From Bacteroidales bacterium (GTDB taxonomy: Bacteria; Bacteroidota; Bacteroidia; Bacteroidales; JAQUTK01), in contig JAQUTK010000018.1 of NCBI GenBank assembly GCA_028709785.1, positions 1 to 64,000 on the forward strand: a stretch of DNA of 64,000 nt, in the 5' to 3' direction. Each line of letters opens with the position of its first letter. Within the stretch, counting starts at the first letter, position 1. The notes beneath the pieces were generated by a model that was given only the letters and a program-made list of their open reading frames with translations, had not been told where the DNA came from and searched no databases. Below are positions 8,823 to 16,905 of this stretch, piece after piece. A program made the position numbers and the translations under genes.

Positions 8823-10187
8823 CTATTTTGTAAAAGGGAAGAGCATGGAGAACGCATACTCCACATTCACAGCATTCTTCCCTATCAATGCCGGATTGAA
8901 AGCTGGAAGTTTAACTATTACATCTTCCATGGCCGAGGTTACACCCGGCGCTAATGCCCTTTGATCTGCTTCTTTTGTAGAGATGGAAGCTCCCATTACA
9001 TTCCCTTTTGTGTCCAGATAAATAAGAAAATCCACTTTACCTTTAAAAGCGCATCTTTCAATGACGGGTATCTTTTTCATCTCTTTCGTCAGATAGTTCG
9101 TTAATGCCTTTTCTCCTTTGCCAAACGTTGCCGGTTTGCTGATTTCCGGATCTGTGTTGCGGAAGTTTACTCCATATTGCTTATTGACAGCCGCATTGGG
9201 TATCGTAAAGTTCAAATATAGTATCTGTTTCATTCTGATTGCTTTTCCTCCGGAGGTTGCAGGCTTCCAGTCGGGCATACAACTTACAATCCTCAGCGCT
9301 TCAGCGTCAATCTCAGGTGATACTCCTTTTTCTATGGCGGCAGAGGTCAGTTTTCCGTCACTCTCAATAAAAAACGAAACCGTGACACGACCGCTTATTC
9401 CTTTCTTCATTGCTTCCAGAGGATACTGAATGGTTTTTCTTACAAATTCCGAAAGAGCACTTTCTCCACCTGGATACAATGGTCTTGTATCAAACAGTTC
9501 CAGGGGGATCTTTGATGTGATATCCGACGAATCAGTATTTGTTTTTTCTTTTGCTTTAGCTTTTAAGACAATATTGGCAAGCTGATCTAAGGTGTTGTCT
9601 CCTGTCGAACCCGGGTTAGCGACCGGATGACTCTCTTTTCCCTGTTGAGTACCGTTCCCATTTACTATAGGATCAGGCAACTTGAAGGTAATGGGAAGTA
9701 TATATCTCACTGCGACTGGTTTTTCATCTTTTGTGCCGGGCTCCCAGTCAGGCATTATGCCGATCACTCTTAGCGCTTCCGCATCCAGATCAGGGGAGAC
9801 TCCCCGTTCTATTCTCCCTTCCGTTACTTTCCCCTTCTCATCAATGATGAAAGAGACTGTCACGCGACCTTTCTCTCCTCGTTTCATTGCTCCTTCCGGA
9901 TAGACGAGATGATTGCCGACCCACATCGTCAGTATCTTGTCTCCTCCGGGAAATTTCGGTGGGTTAGAGAGTAAAGCGAATGGGATTGCCTCCTTCTTGG
10001 TTGTGTCTTTCTGAGAGACGCCAGTCGTGTTTGATATAATCGTTGCACTATAGCTGCCGGAAAGAGAAGCCTCGTTAAGAGAGCTTCCGGCCCGACAATT
10101 GAAAGATGAGATCAGGCATGCAGCCATTGGAAGAATGAGTATTGTTTTCAGTAGAGCACAAGAAAAGTGTTTTTCAGTTGTATCCAT
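8823..10187 (-). CDS. Protein with three TonB C-terminal domains and no peptidase domain
   Basis: A 454-aa protein with an N-terminal membrane or signal segment (residues 13-28) and then three TonB C-terminal-like domains. The first starts at NPPKFPGG (about 75) and contains GRVTVSFII and MPDWEPG. The second starts at TRPLYPGG (about 236) with GRVTVSFFI and MPDWKPA. The third is degenerate and begins near EISKPATFGKGEKAL. Known TonB links the proton motive force to outer-membrane receptors through one such domain at its C-terminus. Three in a row without an M56 domain suggests a decoy, scaffold or multivalent partner, which is inference. It follows the M56 array, but a hairpin and a TATATTTG element separate it, so it may be expressed independently. 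The domains closely resemble those of the upstream genes. Confidence 0.8.
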   Translation of the reverse strand: MDTTEKHFSCALLKTILILPMAACLISSFNCRAGSSLNEASLSGSYSATIISNTTGVSQKDTTKKEAIPFALLSNPPKFPGGDKILTMWVGNHLVYPEGAMKRGEKGRVTVSFIIDEKGKVTEGRIERGVSPDLDAEALRVIGIMPDWEPGTKDEKPVAVRYILPITFKLPDPIVNGNGTQQGKESHPVANPGSTGDNTLDQLANIVLKAKAKEKTNTDSSDITSKIPLELFDTRPLYPGGESALSEFVRKTIQYPLEAMKKGISGRVTVSFFIESDGKLTSAAIEKGVSPEIDAEALRIVSCMPDWKPATSGGKAIRMKQILYLNFTIPNAAVNKQYGVNFRNTDPEISKPATFGKGEKALTNYLTKEMKKIPVIERCAFKGKVDFLIYLDTKGNVMGASISTKEADQRALAPGVTSAMEDVIVKLPAFNPALIGKNAVNVEYAFSMLFPFTK

Positions 10188-10235
10188 GATGAAATAGTTT
10201 TATTACAGATTGAGTACTTATAAATTAAAAGAGTA

Positions 10236-10243
10236 CAAATATA
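10236..10243 (-). promoter_or_regulatory. Promoter -7 element for the triple-TonB gene
   Basis: The reverse strand reads TATATTTG, matching TAnnTTTG, 49 bp before the ATG and just after the hairpin terminator of the preceding gene. No clear -33 element is seen. Confidence 0.4.
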
Positions 10244-10254
10244 TTTATAAAATC

Positions 10255-10282
10255 AGAGAGAGCACAATAAAATGCTCTCTCT
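10255..10282 (-). terminator. Hairpin terminator after the third M56 gene
   Basis: A perfect 10-bp inverted repeat AGAGAGAGCA / TGCTCTCTCT with an 8-nt A/T-rich loop lies 25 bp after the stop of the gene ending at 10307. On the reverse strand it is followed by GATTTTATAAAT, a weak U tract. It probably ends or attenuates the M56 array transcript. Confidence 0.6.
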
Positions 10283-10306
10283 TTTATTCATCTGTCTGTT
10301 TTTCTC

Positions 10307-12223
10307 TTAGAGAATGTTTTTTACAGGAGGTGGAGGCGGTGGCGGTAGACTTCCACTTTTCTTGGTTGCTGTTGATACAGGAGGCGGTGGAGGAGGTGGA
10401 TAATTTGAAATGGTCACACTTCCATCACCCATAAAACGGAATCGCTTTAGCAAAGCATATTCTACACGCTCATCCCCTTTTTCTGATTTGGCCGGTTTCC
10501 ATGTGGGCATTCCCAAAAAGATATCCGCCAGAGCTTTTGTCACTTCAGGATCTGAAGTGCCGTTTTTGTTGGAGGCTGTCTTGATACGCGAACCGATTAC
10601 TTTGCCTGCTTCATCAATATAGAAGAAAATCTCGGCATTTCCTTTCAATTTGCAGTTTCGAATGACCGGTGATTCGTTCACCTTTTGAAGCAAATATGTT
10701 GTCAGGGCTTCTTCTCCTCCCGGGAATTCGGTCTTTTCTTTTATTTCCTTGTCGTTATTCCGGTAATTGACATCATATTTATCACTGATCTTTCCTCCGG
10801 TTAGCCGGAAAGTGATAGGCACCAAGTATCTTACATTAACAGGAACTCCATTTTGAGTTCCGGGCTTCCAGTCCGGCATTAGTCTCATTACCCTTAGTGC
10901 TTCCGCATCCAATAGAGGAGAAACGCCTCTCTCTACCTTTTCGCCGCTCACTTTACCATCTTTCCCGATGATAAAGGATACGGTAACACGACCTTTTTCT
11001 CCACGTGACTTCGCTTCTTTGGGATACTGAACTATTTTTTGGACAAATTCCATCAACTTTGCATCTCCGCCGGGGAATACAGGAGGGTTATCCATACTTG
11101 CAAAAGGAACAGCTTTCTCATCCTCCTTTTTGGTGAGGATCACCGAGTCTTTTTCTGAATTAGAGAAGATTGCGTCACTAAGATTTAGTAAACCTGCCTC
11201 TTTGTTTAAAACATTTTCTGTACTTTTGTCCGTGGTAAGTGCCTCCGTTTGAGAGGAGACTACCGGACGGGCGAAGGCTGACAATAAGATTGCCGCCAAC
11301 GGAAGAAAGCCAAAGGCTTTCATCTGTGCCCAACGATTGGATCTTTTGCGTAACATCATAGTAATTCTTTTTTTAAGTGAACTGTGATTCAAGCTGTTGG
11401 CTAAAGTGTAGGAGCTGGAGCCAACAGCTTCTTTTATTAATAATAATTGATAGTGGGTCGGATTAAATCCATTGCTTATAACTGCGGAGTCTGCTTCGTA
11501 TTCATGAATACTCTGTAGCTCCTGTTTAAGCAGGTAAGTAGCCGGATTGAACCACTGGAAGATCGTGAAAAGTTCGCACAACATGACGTCGGTGGAGTGA
11601 TGGCGGTTCAGATGCGCCAGTTCGTGTGCCAGTATCTCGTCATTCTTCCCTTTGTAATCCTCTTCTGAAAGAACGATATATTTCCACCAACTGTAGGGCG
11701 AGACTTTCCCGGGCAGGATAGCAATCGTGTATTTCCCGTGCTTCACTTTTGTTGCTCTACCAATTGTCTTATAAAGGAGATACAACGAACGTGCCACAGC
11801 ACTCATGCGAACAGCTGCACCTAAAAGGTAAATCACCAGACAAACGATTAGAAACAGGTGTAAATTCAGTTCGCTCGTACTAGCTTTCTCCTCCGGATAG
11901 ACTCTTTCATACTCCGTTTCTTTCAGACTCTTTTCGTAATCAACAGTAGCGGTTGGAGTCAGTACCTCTTTCGCCGTCTTCTCTTTTATGGGCGAATCGG
12001 CAGTGACGACCACCTCCAATGTATGAAAAGCAACCTGAATCGGTCGAACCTCTGTGGTCGGTATTTCACAGAAAGGTAATAGGACAGATACAGCCAAAAT
12101 ACCCATCAGCACATACCGGTTGAGCGTATGAAAGGTTTCTTTACTCAGTAATACCTTATAAAAAAGGAAGAGAGTGGTGAGACAAAGCATTGATTTGAGC
12201 ATGAAAATAAACCAGGTTCCCAT
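10307..12223 (-). CDS. BlaR1-type M56 metallopeptidase with two TonB domains and a polyproline tail
   Basis: A 638-aa protein starting at MGTWFIFMLKS (12223). The ORF track adds 17 codons, but all three paralogues align from this ATG. Residues 1-300 form a BlaR1-like integral-membrane zinc peptidase: helices at the N-terminus, an HELAH zinc motif near residue 200 and HEYEAD downstream as third ligand. A TonB C-terminal domain follows from NPPVFPGG, and then a degenerate second TonB-like domain (KTEFPGGEEAL). The protein ends with two runs of seven prolines, unusual after a TonB domain. BlaR1 proteins sense a signal and cleave BlaI-type repressors; a BlaI gene heads this operon. The N-terminal 340 codons and the first TonB domain are nearly identical to those of the next gene upstream. 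Confidence 0.88.
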   Translation of the reverse strand: MGTWFIFMLKSMLCLTTLFLFYKVLLSKETFHTLNRYVLMGILAVSVLLPFCEIPTTEVRPIQVAFHTLEVVVTADSPIKEKTAKEVLTPTATVDYEKSLKETEYERVYPEEKASTSELNLHLFLIVCLVIYLLGAAVRMSAVARSLYLLYKTIGRATKVKHGKYTIAILPGKVSPYSWWKYIVLSEEDYKGKNDEILAHELAHLNRHHSTDVMLCELFTIFQWFNPATYLLKQELQSIHEYEADSAVISNGFNPTHYQLLLIKEAVGSSSYTLANSLNHSSLKKRITMMLRKRSNRWAQMKAFGFLPLAAILLSAFARPVVSSQTEALTTDKSTENVLNKEAGLLNLSDAIFSNSEKDSVILTKKEDEKAVPFASMDNPPVFPGGDAKLMEFVQKIVQYPKEAKSRGEKGRVTVSFIIGKDGKVSGEKVERGVSPLLDAEALRVMRLMPDWKPGTQNGVPVNVRYLVPITFRLTGGKISDKYDVNYRNNDKEIKEKTEFPGGEEALTTYLLQKVNESPVIRNCKLKGNAEIFFYIDEAGKVIGSRIKTASNKNGTSDPEVTKALADIFLGMPTWKPAKSEKGDERVEYALLKRFRFMGDGSVTISNYPPPPPPPVSTATKKSGSLPPPPPPPVKNIL

Positions 12224-12330
12224 GATTTCTTCTTTATTATATTGTTGTGCAGAGGACATCCCGGGGATGCCCATAGTCGTTTTTTCTGAAAAATACTATT
12301 TTTTATTCTGACCGGTCATTTAGATTCCTC

Positions 12331-14142
12331 TCATTTAGTCAGTCTGAAAGTAACTGGTAACACATATTTGACGTTGACAGGCTTTCCTCTCAGAGTTCCG
12401 GGTGTCCAATCAGACATTGCATTCACGACTCTTAGTGCTTCCGCATCCAAGTCAGGCGAAACGCCTCTTTCTATTTTTGCATTATAGACTTTCCCATTAC
12501 TACCAATTATAAAAGATACGGTAACACGACCTTTTTCTCCACGTGTCCTCGCTTCTTTGGGATACTGAACTATTTTTTGGACAAATTCCATCAACTTTGC
12601 TTCTCCACCAGGGAATACAGGAGGGTTTTCCATTATTGCATAAGGAACGGCTGGCTTTGAGTATGTAAGCTTTTTAGGCATTTCCTGTTCAGGAGGAAGT
12701 GGTGGAGTGATGCCTTCTACTGTTCCATCCGTGAGGAAACTGAAATATCTTTTTACCGCAACAGGTTTGCCGTTCTTTATTGCAGGGCTCCATTTAGGCA
12801 TGCTGTTTACCAATTGCAGAGCAATAGCTCCTACCTTTTTGTATGTGCATCTTTCTAATTTTGCATTCGCTACACTACCATCCTTGTTAATATCGAACGA
12901 AACAATGATAAGACCGTCGTTTGTATCTCCTGTTCCAAAAAATACCTGAGAATATAGAAAGTTCATAAGAGCTTTATCTCCACCCGGATATTCAGGCACT
13001 TTGTCTAATGAGGAAAAAGGAAGGGATTTTAAATCCTTGTTCAGAAGATTTGAATAATATTCAAACGATGTCTTGTCGACGACTTTAGTTGAATCTTTTT
13101 CTTTTAGTAAACCAGCATCCTTGATTAAAACATTTTCTGTACTTTTGTCTGTGGTAAGTGCCTCCGTTTTAGCGGATACTTCCGGACGGGCGAAGGCTGA
13201 CAATAAGATTGCCGCTAACGGAAGAAAGCCAAAGGCTTTCATCTGTGCCCAACGATTGGATCTTTTGCGTAACATCATAGTAATTCTTTTTTTAAGTGAA
13301 CTGTGATTAAGGCTGTTGGCTAAAGTGTAGGAGCTGGAGCCAACAGCTTCTTTTATTAATAATAATTGATAGCGGGTCGGATTAAATCCATTGGTGATGA
13401 CTGCGGAGTCTGCTTCGTATTCATGAATACTTTGCAGTTCCTGTTTAAGCAGGTAGGTCGCCGGATTGAACCATTGGAAGATCGTGAAAAGTTCGCACAA
13501 CATGACGTCGGTGGAGTGATGGCGGTTCAGATGTGCCAGTTCGTGTGCCAGTATCTCATCATTCTTCCCTTTGTAATCCTCTTCTGAAAGAACGATATAT
13601 TTCCACCAACTGTACGGCGAGACTTTCCCGGGCAGGATAGCTATCGTGTATTTCCCGTGCTTTACTTTTTTTGCTCTACCAATTGTCTTATAAAGGAGAT
13701 ACAACGAACGTGCCACAACACTCATGCGAACAGCTGCACCTAAAAGGTAAATCACCAGAAAAACGATTAGAAACAGGTGTAAATTCAGTCCGCTTGCACT
13801 AGCTTTCTCCTCCGGATAGACTCTTTCATACTCCGTTTCTTTCAGACTCTTCTCGTTATCAACAGTAGCGGTTGGAGTCAGTGCTTCGTTCTCCGTCTTC
13901 TCTTTTATAGGCGAATCGGCAGTGACAACCACCTCCAATGTATGAAAAGCAACCTGAATCGGTCGAACCTCTGTAGTCGGTATTTCACAGAAAGGCAATA
14001 GGACAGATACAGCCAAAATACCCATCAGTACATACCGGTTGAGCGTATGAAAGGTCTCTTTACTCAGCAACACCTTATAGAAAAGGAAGAGTGTGGTGAG
14101 ACAAAGCATTGATTTGAGCATGAAAATAAACCAGGTTCCCAT
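12331..14142 (-). CDS. BlaR1-type M56 metallopeptidase with two TonB domains
   Basis: A 603-aa protein from ATG at 14142 (MGTWFIFMLKS). The ORF-track start, 20 codons earlier, is not supported by the paralogues. Membrane helices and the M56 catalytic segment (HELAH near residue 200, HEYEAD) are the same as in the following gene. The linker (KEKDSTKVVDKTSFEY) and the first TonB-like domain (YPGGDKALMNF, degenerate, ending in PLPPEQEM) are unique, while the last TonB domain (NPPVFPGGEAKL to the C-terminus) matches the neighbour's first TonB domain closely. The gene therefore looks like a duplication with a swapped middle. It lies 76 bp after the first M56 gene and probably belongs to the BlaI operon. 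Confidence 0.88.
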   Translation of the reverse strand: MGTWFIFMLKSMLCLTTLFLFYKVLLSKETFHTLNRYVLMGILAVSVLLPFCEIPTTEVRPIQVAFHTLEVVVTADSPIKEKTENEALTPTATVDNEKSLKETEYERVYPEEKASASGLNLHLFLIVFLVIYLLGAAVRMSVVARSLYLLYKTIGRAKKVKHGKYTIAILPGKVSPYSWWKYIVLSEEDYKGKNDEILAHELAHLNRHHSTDVMLCELFTIFQWFNPATYLLKQELQSIHEYEADSAVITNGFNPTRYQLLLIKEAVGSSSYTLANSLNHSSLKKRITMMLRKRSNRWAQMKAFGFLPLAAILLSAFARPEVSAKTEALTTDKSTENVLIKDAGLLKEKDSTKVVDKTSFEYYSNLLNKDLKSLPFSSLDKVPEYPGGDKALMNFLYSQVFFGTGDTNDGLIIVSFDINKDGSVANAKLERCTYKKVGAIALQLVNSMPKWSPAIKNGKPVAVKRYFSFLTDGTVEGITPPLPPEQEMPKKLTYSKPAVPYAIMENPPVFPGGEAKLMEFVQKIVQYPKEARTRGEKGRVTVSFIIGSNGKVYNAKIERGVSPDLDAEALRVVNAMSDWTPGTLRGKPVNVKYVLPVTFRLTK

Positions 14143-14218
14143 GATTTCTTCTTTATTAGATTGTGGTGCAGAGGAGATTCCGGATCTCCTCTGTGGTTTC
14201 ATTTGTCAGTTGTTTACG

Positions 14219-16342
14219 CTATTTTGAAGCAGCCGGTTTTGTTCCCTCTCCATTACTTAATCTGAAGGTAATGGGTAACATATATCTTACATCCACAGCT
14301 TCTCCTTTTAGTTTCCCGGGGGTCCAGTTTGGCATGATGCTTACCACACGCAGTGCTTCCTGATCCAGTTCTGTGCTAACACCTCTTTCGACTTGCCCGT
14401 TGACCACTTTCCCGTCCTTGTTTATAATGAACGAAACAGTGACACGACCAGCCTCACCACGAGCTTTCGCTCCTTCCGGATATTGGACGTTTTTCATTAT
14501 CCATCCCATCAACTCGGCATCTCCACCTGGAAATGCGGGAGGGTTGTCTACCTTTCCATAGGCAAATGGCTCCTGATCGTTTGTGTTTGACTTGTTGTCA
14601 GCGTTGTTACCGCGTATCTTAATTATATATTCGGAGTTAGGATCGGCTGATTTAGCAGTAATTTTCGCTCCGGAATTTGAGGAGCCTTTTTTTGTAGTAA
14701 TCAGAACAACACCATTCTTCCCTTTCTCACCATAAATGGTAGTGGCTGCTGAGTCTTTCAATATTTCAATGCTTTTAATATCCTTAGGATCTATATCTTT
14801 GAGCGGCGAATGGGAATTGGATAGGTCGTTGATATTGGCACCATTTAAATCAAGATCATAAGGCACACCATCAATAACTATCAAAGGATTGTCTGCACGA
14901 TGTTCCCCATCCAAACGAATTGTATAAGCTGAACCCGGATCACCGGAAGTAGCCACAATCTGCACTCCGGCAGGTTTCTTCGCGCCTTTTTTTGTTGTGA
15001 TGAGAACGACGCCATCCTTTCCTTTTTCTCCATAAATCGTGGTAGCGGAAGCTTCTTTTAATATTTCAATGCTTTCAATATCCGCAGGATTGATTCCTTT
15101 TAGTGGTGAATGGGAGTTGGTAAGGTCGTTGATATTGGCTCCATCCAATTGAATGTCAGTAGGCACACCGTCAATAACAATCAGAGGCTTAGCCGATTTG
15201 TCAAGGGATGCTTTATCACGGATACGGATTGTGTATACTTTATTCGGATCACCTGACTCAGAACTGACAACCACTTTCGCCGAACTTTCCTTCGCATCTT
15301 TCTTTGTTGCGTCGGTTGTATTTGCCTTTTCAACAATAGTAATTCCGCCGATAGGCTCTTTTTTCTGCGGGACTGTGTCCTTGTCGGAAACATTTTCTGT
15401 ACTTGTCATGCCGGTAAGCATTTCCGTCTTGGCGGATACTTCCGGACGGGCGAAGGCTGACAACATCAGTGCCGCCAAGGGAAGAAAGCCAACGGCTTTC
15501 AACGATGCCCAACGATTGGATCTTTTGCGTAACATCATAGTAATTCTTTTTTTAAGTGAGCTGTGATTCAGACTATTGGCTAAAGTAAAGGAGCTGGTGC
15601 CAACGGCCTTTTTAATTAATAATAATTGATATTGGGTCGGATTAAAACCATTTTCGAGGACAGCCATGTCTGCTTCGTATTCATGAATACTCTGCAGTTC
15701 CTGTTTGAGCAGGTAAACAGCCGGATTGAACCACTGGAAAATAACAAATAGTTCGCAGAGCAGGATGTCTGTGGAGTGATGACGGCTCAGATGGGCCAGT
15801 TCGTGTGCCAGAATCTCGCCATTTGTTTCTTCATAATCTTCTTCGGAAAGCACGATATAGTGCCACCAACTGTACGGTGAAACCTTTCCCGGAACAATTG
15901 CAATTGTGTACTTCCCATACTGCACCTTTCTTGCTTTACGAATTGTCCTTTTCAGTGTATACAATGAACGAGCCAGAAAAAGGGCCCGGACGGTTGCACC
16001 GGTCAGATAAATTGCCAGACAGATCGTGATAAAGAGTTGCAGGTCAAAGCCCTTCTCTACATTGGCACTAACAGTGACTTCGGGTAACATATATCCTTCA
16101 ACCTGTTCATTCGCTTGCGAAGATACAGCCAGCTCGAGCGTATGGAAGGCCAGTTGTATCGGACGGGTTTCTGCCGTAGGAATTTTAAAGAAAGGAAGCA
16201 CGATGGCTATCGTCAGGATTCCCAATAACAGATAGCGGTTGAGCGTATGGAAGGTCTCTTTGCTCAGCAACACTTTATAGAATAAAAAAAGAGTGGTGAG
16301 ACAAAACACTGATTTGATCATGAATATGAACCAGGCTCCCAT
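14219..16342 (-). CDS. BlaR1-type M56 peptidase with two TonB-receptor plug-like repeats and a TonB domain
   Basis: A 707-aa chimera. Residues 1-300 are the BlaR1-like membrane peptidase (HELAH at 180-184, HEYEAD). From about 358 there are two consecutive 100-aa repeats, each holding the motif set of the SusC-type receptor plug: PLIVIDGVP, then a DIxSIEILK block, TTIYGEKGK and GVVLITTKKG. A third copy begins (DPNSEYIIKIRG) but is cut short. The end (from about 597, NPPAFPGG) is a TonB C-terminal domain. Plug domains normally sit in outer-membrane receptors and are contacted by TonB, so both interaction partners are joined in one protein here. It lies 8 bp after the BlaI gene. A role in sensing receptor or TonB status is inference. 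Confidence 0.9.
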   Translation of the reverse strand: MGAWFIFMIKSVFCLTTLFLFYKVLLSKETFHTLNRYLLLGILTIAIVLPFFKIPTAETRPIQLAFHTLELAVSSQANEQVEGYMLPEVTVSANVEKGFDLQLFITICLAIYLTGATVRALFLARSLYTLKRTIRKARKVQYGKYTIAIVPGKVSPYSWWHYIVLSEEDYEETNGEILAHELAHLSRHHSTDILLCELFVIFQWFNPAVYLLKQELQSIHEYEADMAVLENGFNPTQYQLLLIKKAVGTSSFTLANSLNHSSLKKRITMMLRKRSNRWASLKAVGFLPLAALMLSAFARPEVSAKTEMLTGMTSTENVSDKDTVPQKKEPIGGITIVEKANTTDATKKDAKESSAKVVVSSESGDPNKVYTIRIRDKASLDKSAKPLIVIDGVPTDIQLDGANINDLTNSHSPLKGINPADIESIEILKEASATTIYGEKGKDGVVLITTKKGAKKPAGVQIVATSGDPGSAYTIRLDGEHRADNPLIVIDGVPYDLDLNGANINDLSNSHSPLKDIDPKDIKSIEILKDSAATTIYGEKGKNGVVLITTKKGSSNSGAKITAKSADPNSEYIIKIRGNNADNKSNTNDQEPFAYGKVDNPPAFPGGDAELMGWIMKNVQYPEGAKARGEAGRVTVSFIINKDGKVVNGQVERGVSTELDQEALRVVSIMPNWTPGKLKGEAVDVRYMLPITFRLSNGEGTKPAASK

Positions 16343-16350
16343 GATTTTCC

Positions 16351-16716
16351 TTATTTAGATTGATTCTTTTCTACTTCGCGAATCAGATCTTTCAGTTCAT
16401 CGAGGCTGAGTGATTCTTGTTCGATGAGCGCAGAAACAAGTAGTCGGGGAGAGTCGCCAAAGAATTTGCTGACGAATCCGTTCACATTATTCAGACAATA
16501 CTCCTCTTTTGATATCGAGGGAAAATACTGATGTGATCCTCCAAAAGCCTTGTGATCCACCATCTTCTTTTCTTCGAGCAGGCGGATGAAGGTGGATACC
16601 GTATTGTAATGAGGCTTCGGATCAGGATACAATTCGCAGATGTCCCTTACAAACATAGGGCCGTTCTCCCAGAGAAACCCCATGATTTCTTCTTCTTTTG
16701 CTGATAACTTTTTCAT
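16351..16716 (-). CDS. BlaI/MecI/CopY-family repressor
   Basis: A 121-aa winged-helix repressor of the penicillinase-repressor family. Starting at MKKLSAKEEEIMGFLWENG (16716), it shows the expected recognition region (YNTVSTFIRLLEEKKMV) followed by a short dimerisation tail. The ORF track begins 16 codons earlier, inside the operator, and is rejected: the promoter lies at 16736-16765, giving a leader of roughly 13 nt. Family members bind a dyad near their own promoter and are cleaved by the partner M56/BlaR1 peptidase. Three such peptidases follow immediately. Two matching dyads lie directly upstream, so autoregulation of the whole array is likely. No beta-lactamase gene is present. Confidence 0.93.
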   Translation of the reverse strand: MKKLSAKEEEIMGFLWENGPMFVRDICELYPDPKPHYNTVSTFIRLLEEKKMVDHKAFGGSHQYFPSISKEEYCLNNVNGFVSKFFGDSPRLLVSALIEQESLSLDELKDLIREVEKNQSK

Positions 16717-16735
16717 AGTAACTAATAATATGCTG

Positions 16736-16765
16736 CAAACATAACTAATGTTTTTAGTAATCAAA
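16736..16765 (-). promoter_or_regulatory. Promoter of the BlaI-M56 operon
   Basis: The reverse strand carries TTTG (16762-16765), an 18-bp spacer and TATGTTTG (16736-16743), matching the Bacteroidota -33/-7 promoter (TTTG, about 19 bp, TAnnTTTG). The expected transcript start is near 16729, about 13 nt before the BlaI ATG. Both dyads of the operator overlap it. Confidence 0.75.
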
Positions 16766-16779
16766 CTAAAAGCATTAGT
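16744..16779. promoter_or_regulatory. Double BlaI-type operator, two ACTAA-N5-TTAGT dyads
   Basis: Two dyads of identical design sit side by side: ACTAA-TGTTT-TTAGT at 16744-16758 and ACTAA-AAGCA-TTAGT at 16765-16779, with centres 21 bp apart (two helical turns). The pair also forms a larger near-perfect 16-bp inverted repeat. The site covers the spacer and -33 element of the BlaI promoter, as expected for a repressor that blocks polymerase. Assignment to BlaI is inferred from family habit and position. Confidence 0.8.
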
Positions 16780-16905
16780 TATTTACAACTCTTAATAGTT
16801 AAACATTATTAATCAGCTTCAGAGATGTCTCTTGCCCTTGATAAAGGAAGGCGAAATTGGAAGATCTGTCGCGATTAAACAAATAAGAGGGAGAAGTTCG
16901 TCTTG

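Noticed and set aside
8754-8964. Two forward ORFs of 65-66 aa
   Set aside because: They cover the hairpin terminator and the antisense of the TonB-domain gene, and have no promoter or protein-like composition.
10210-10434. Forward ORF of 74 aa
   Set aside because: It runs through the terminator and antisense to the polyproline coding tract; low-complexity shadow.
14142-14219. Possible frameshift joining two M56 genes
   Set aside because: Each gene has its own ATG with the same MGxWFIF start and a proper stop; the 76-bp gap is intergenic.
8823-16779. Beta-lactam resistance locus
   Set aside because: BlaI and BlaR1-type proteins are present, but no beta-lactamase, PBP2a or penicillin-sensor domain is found; the sensors carry TonB and plug-like domains instead.
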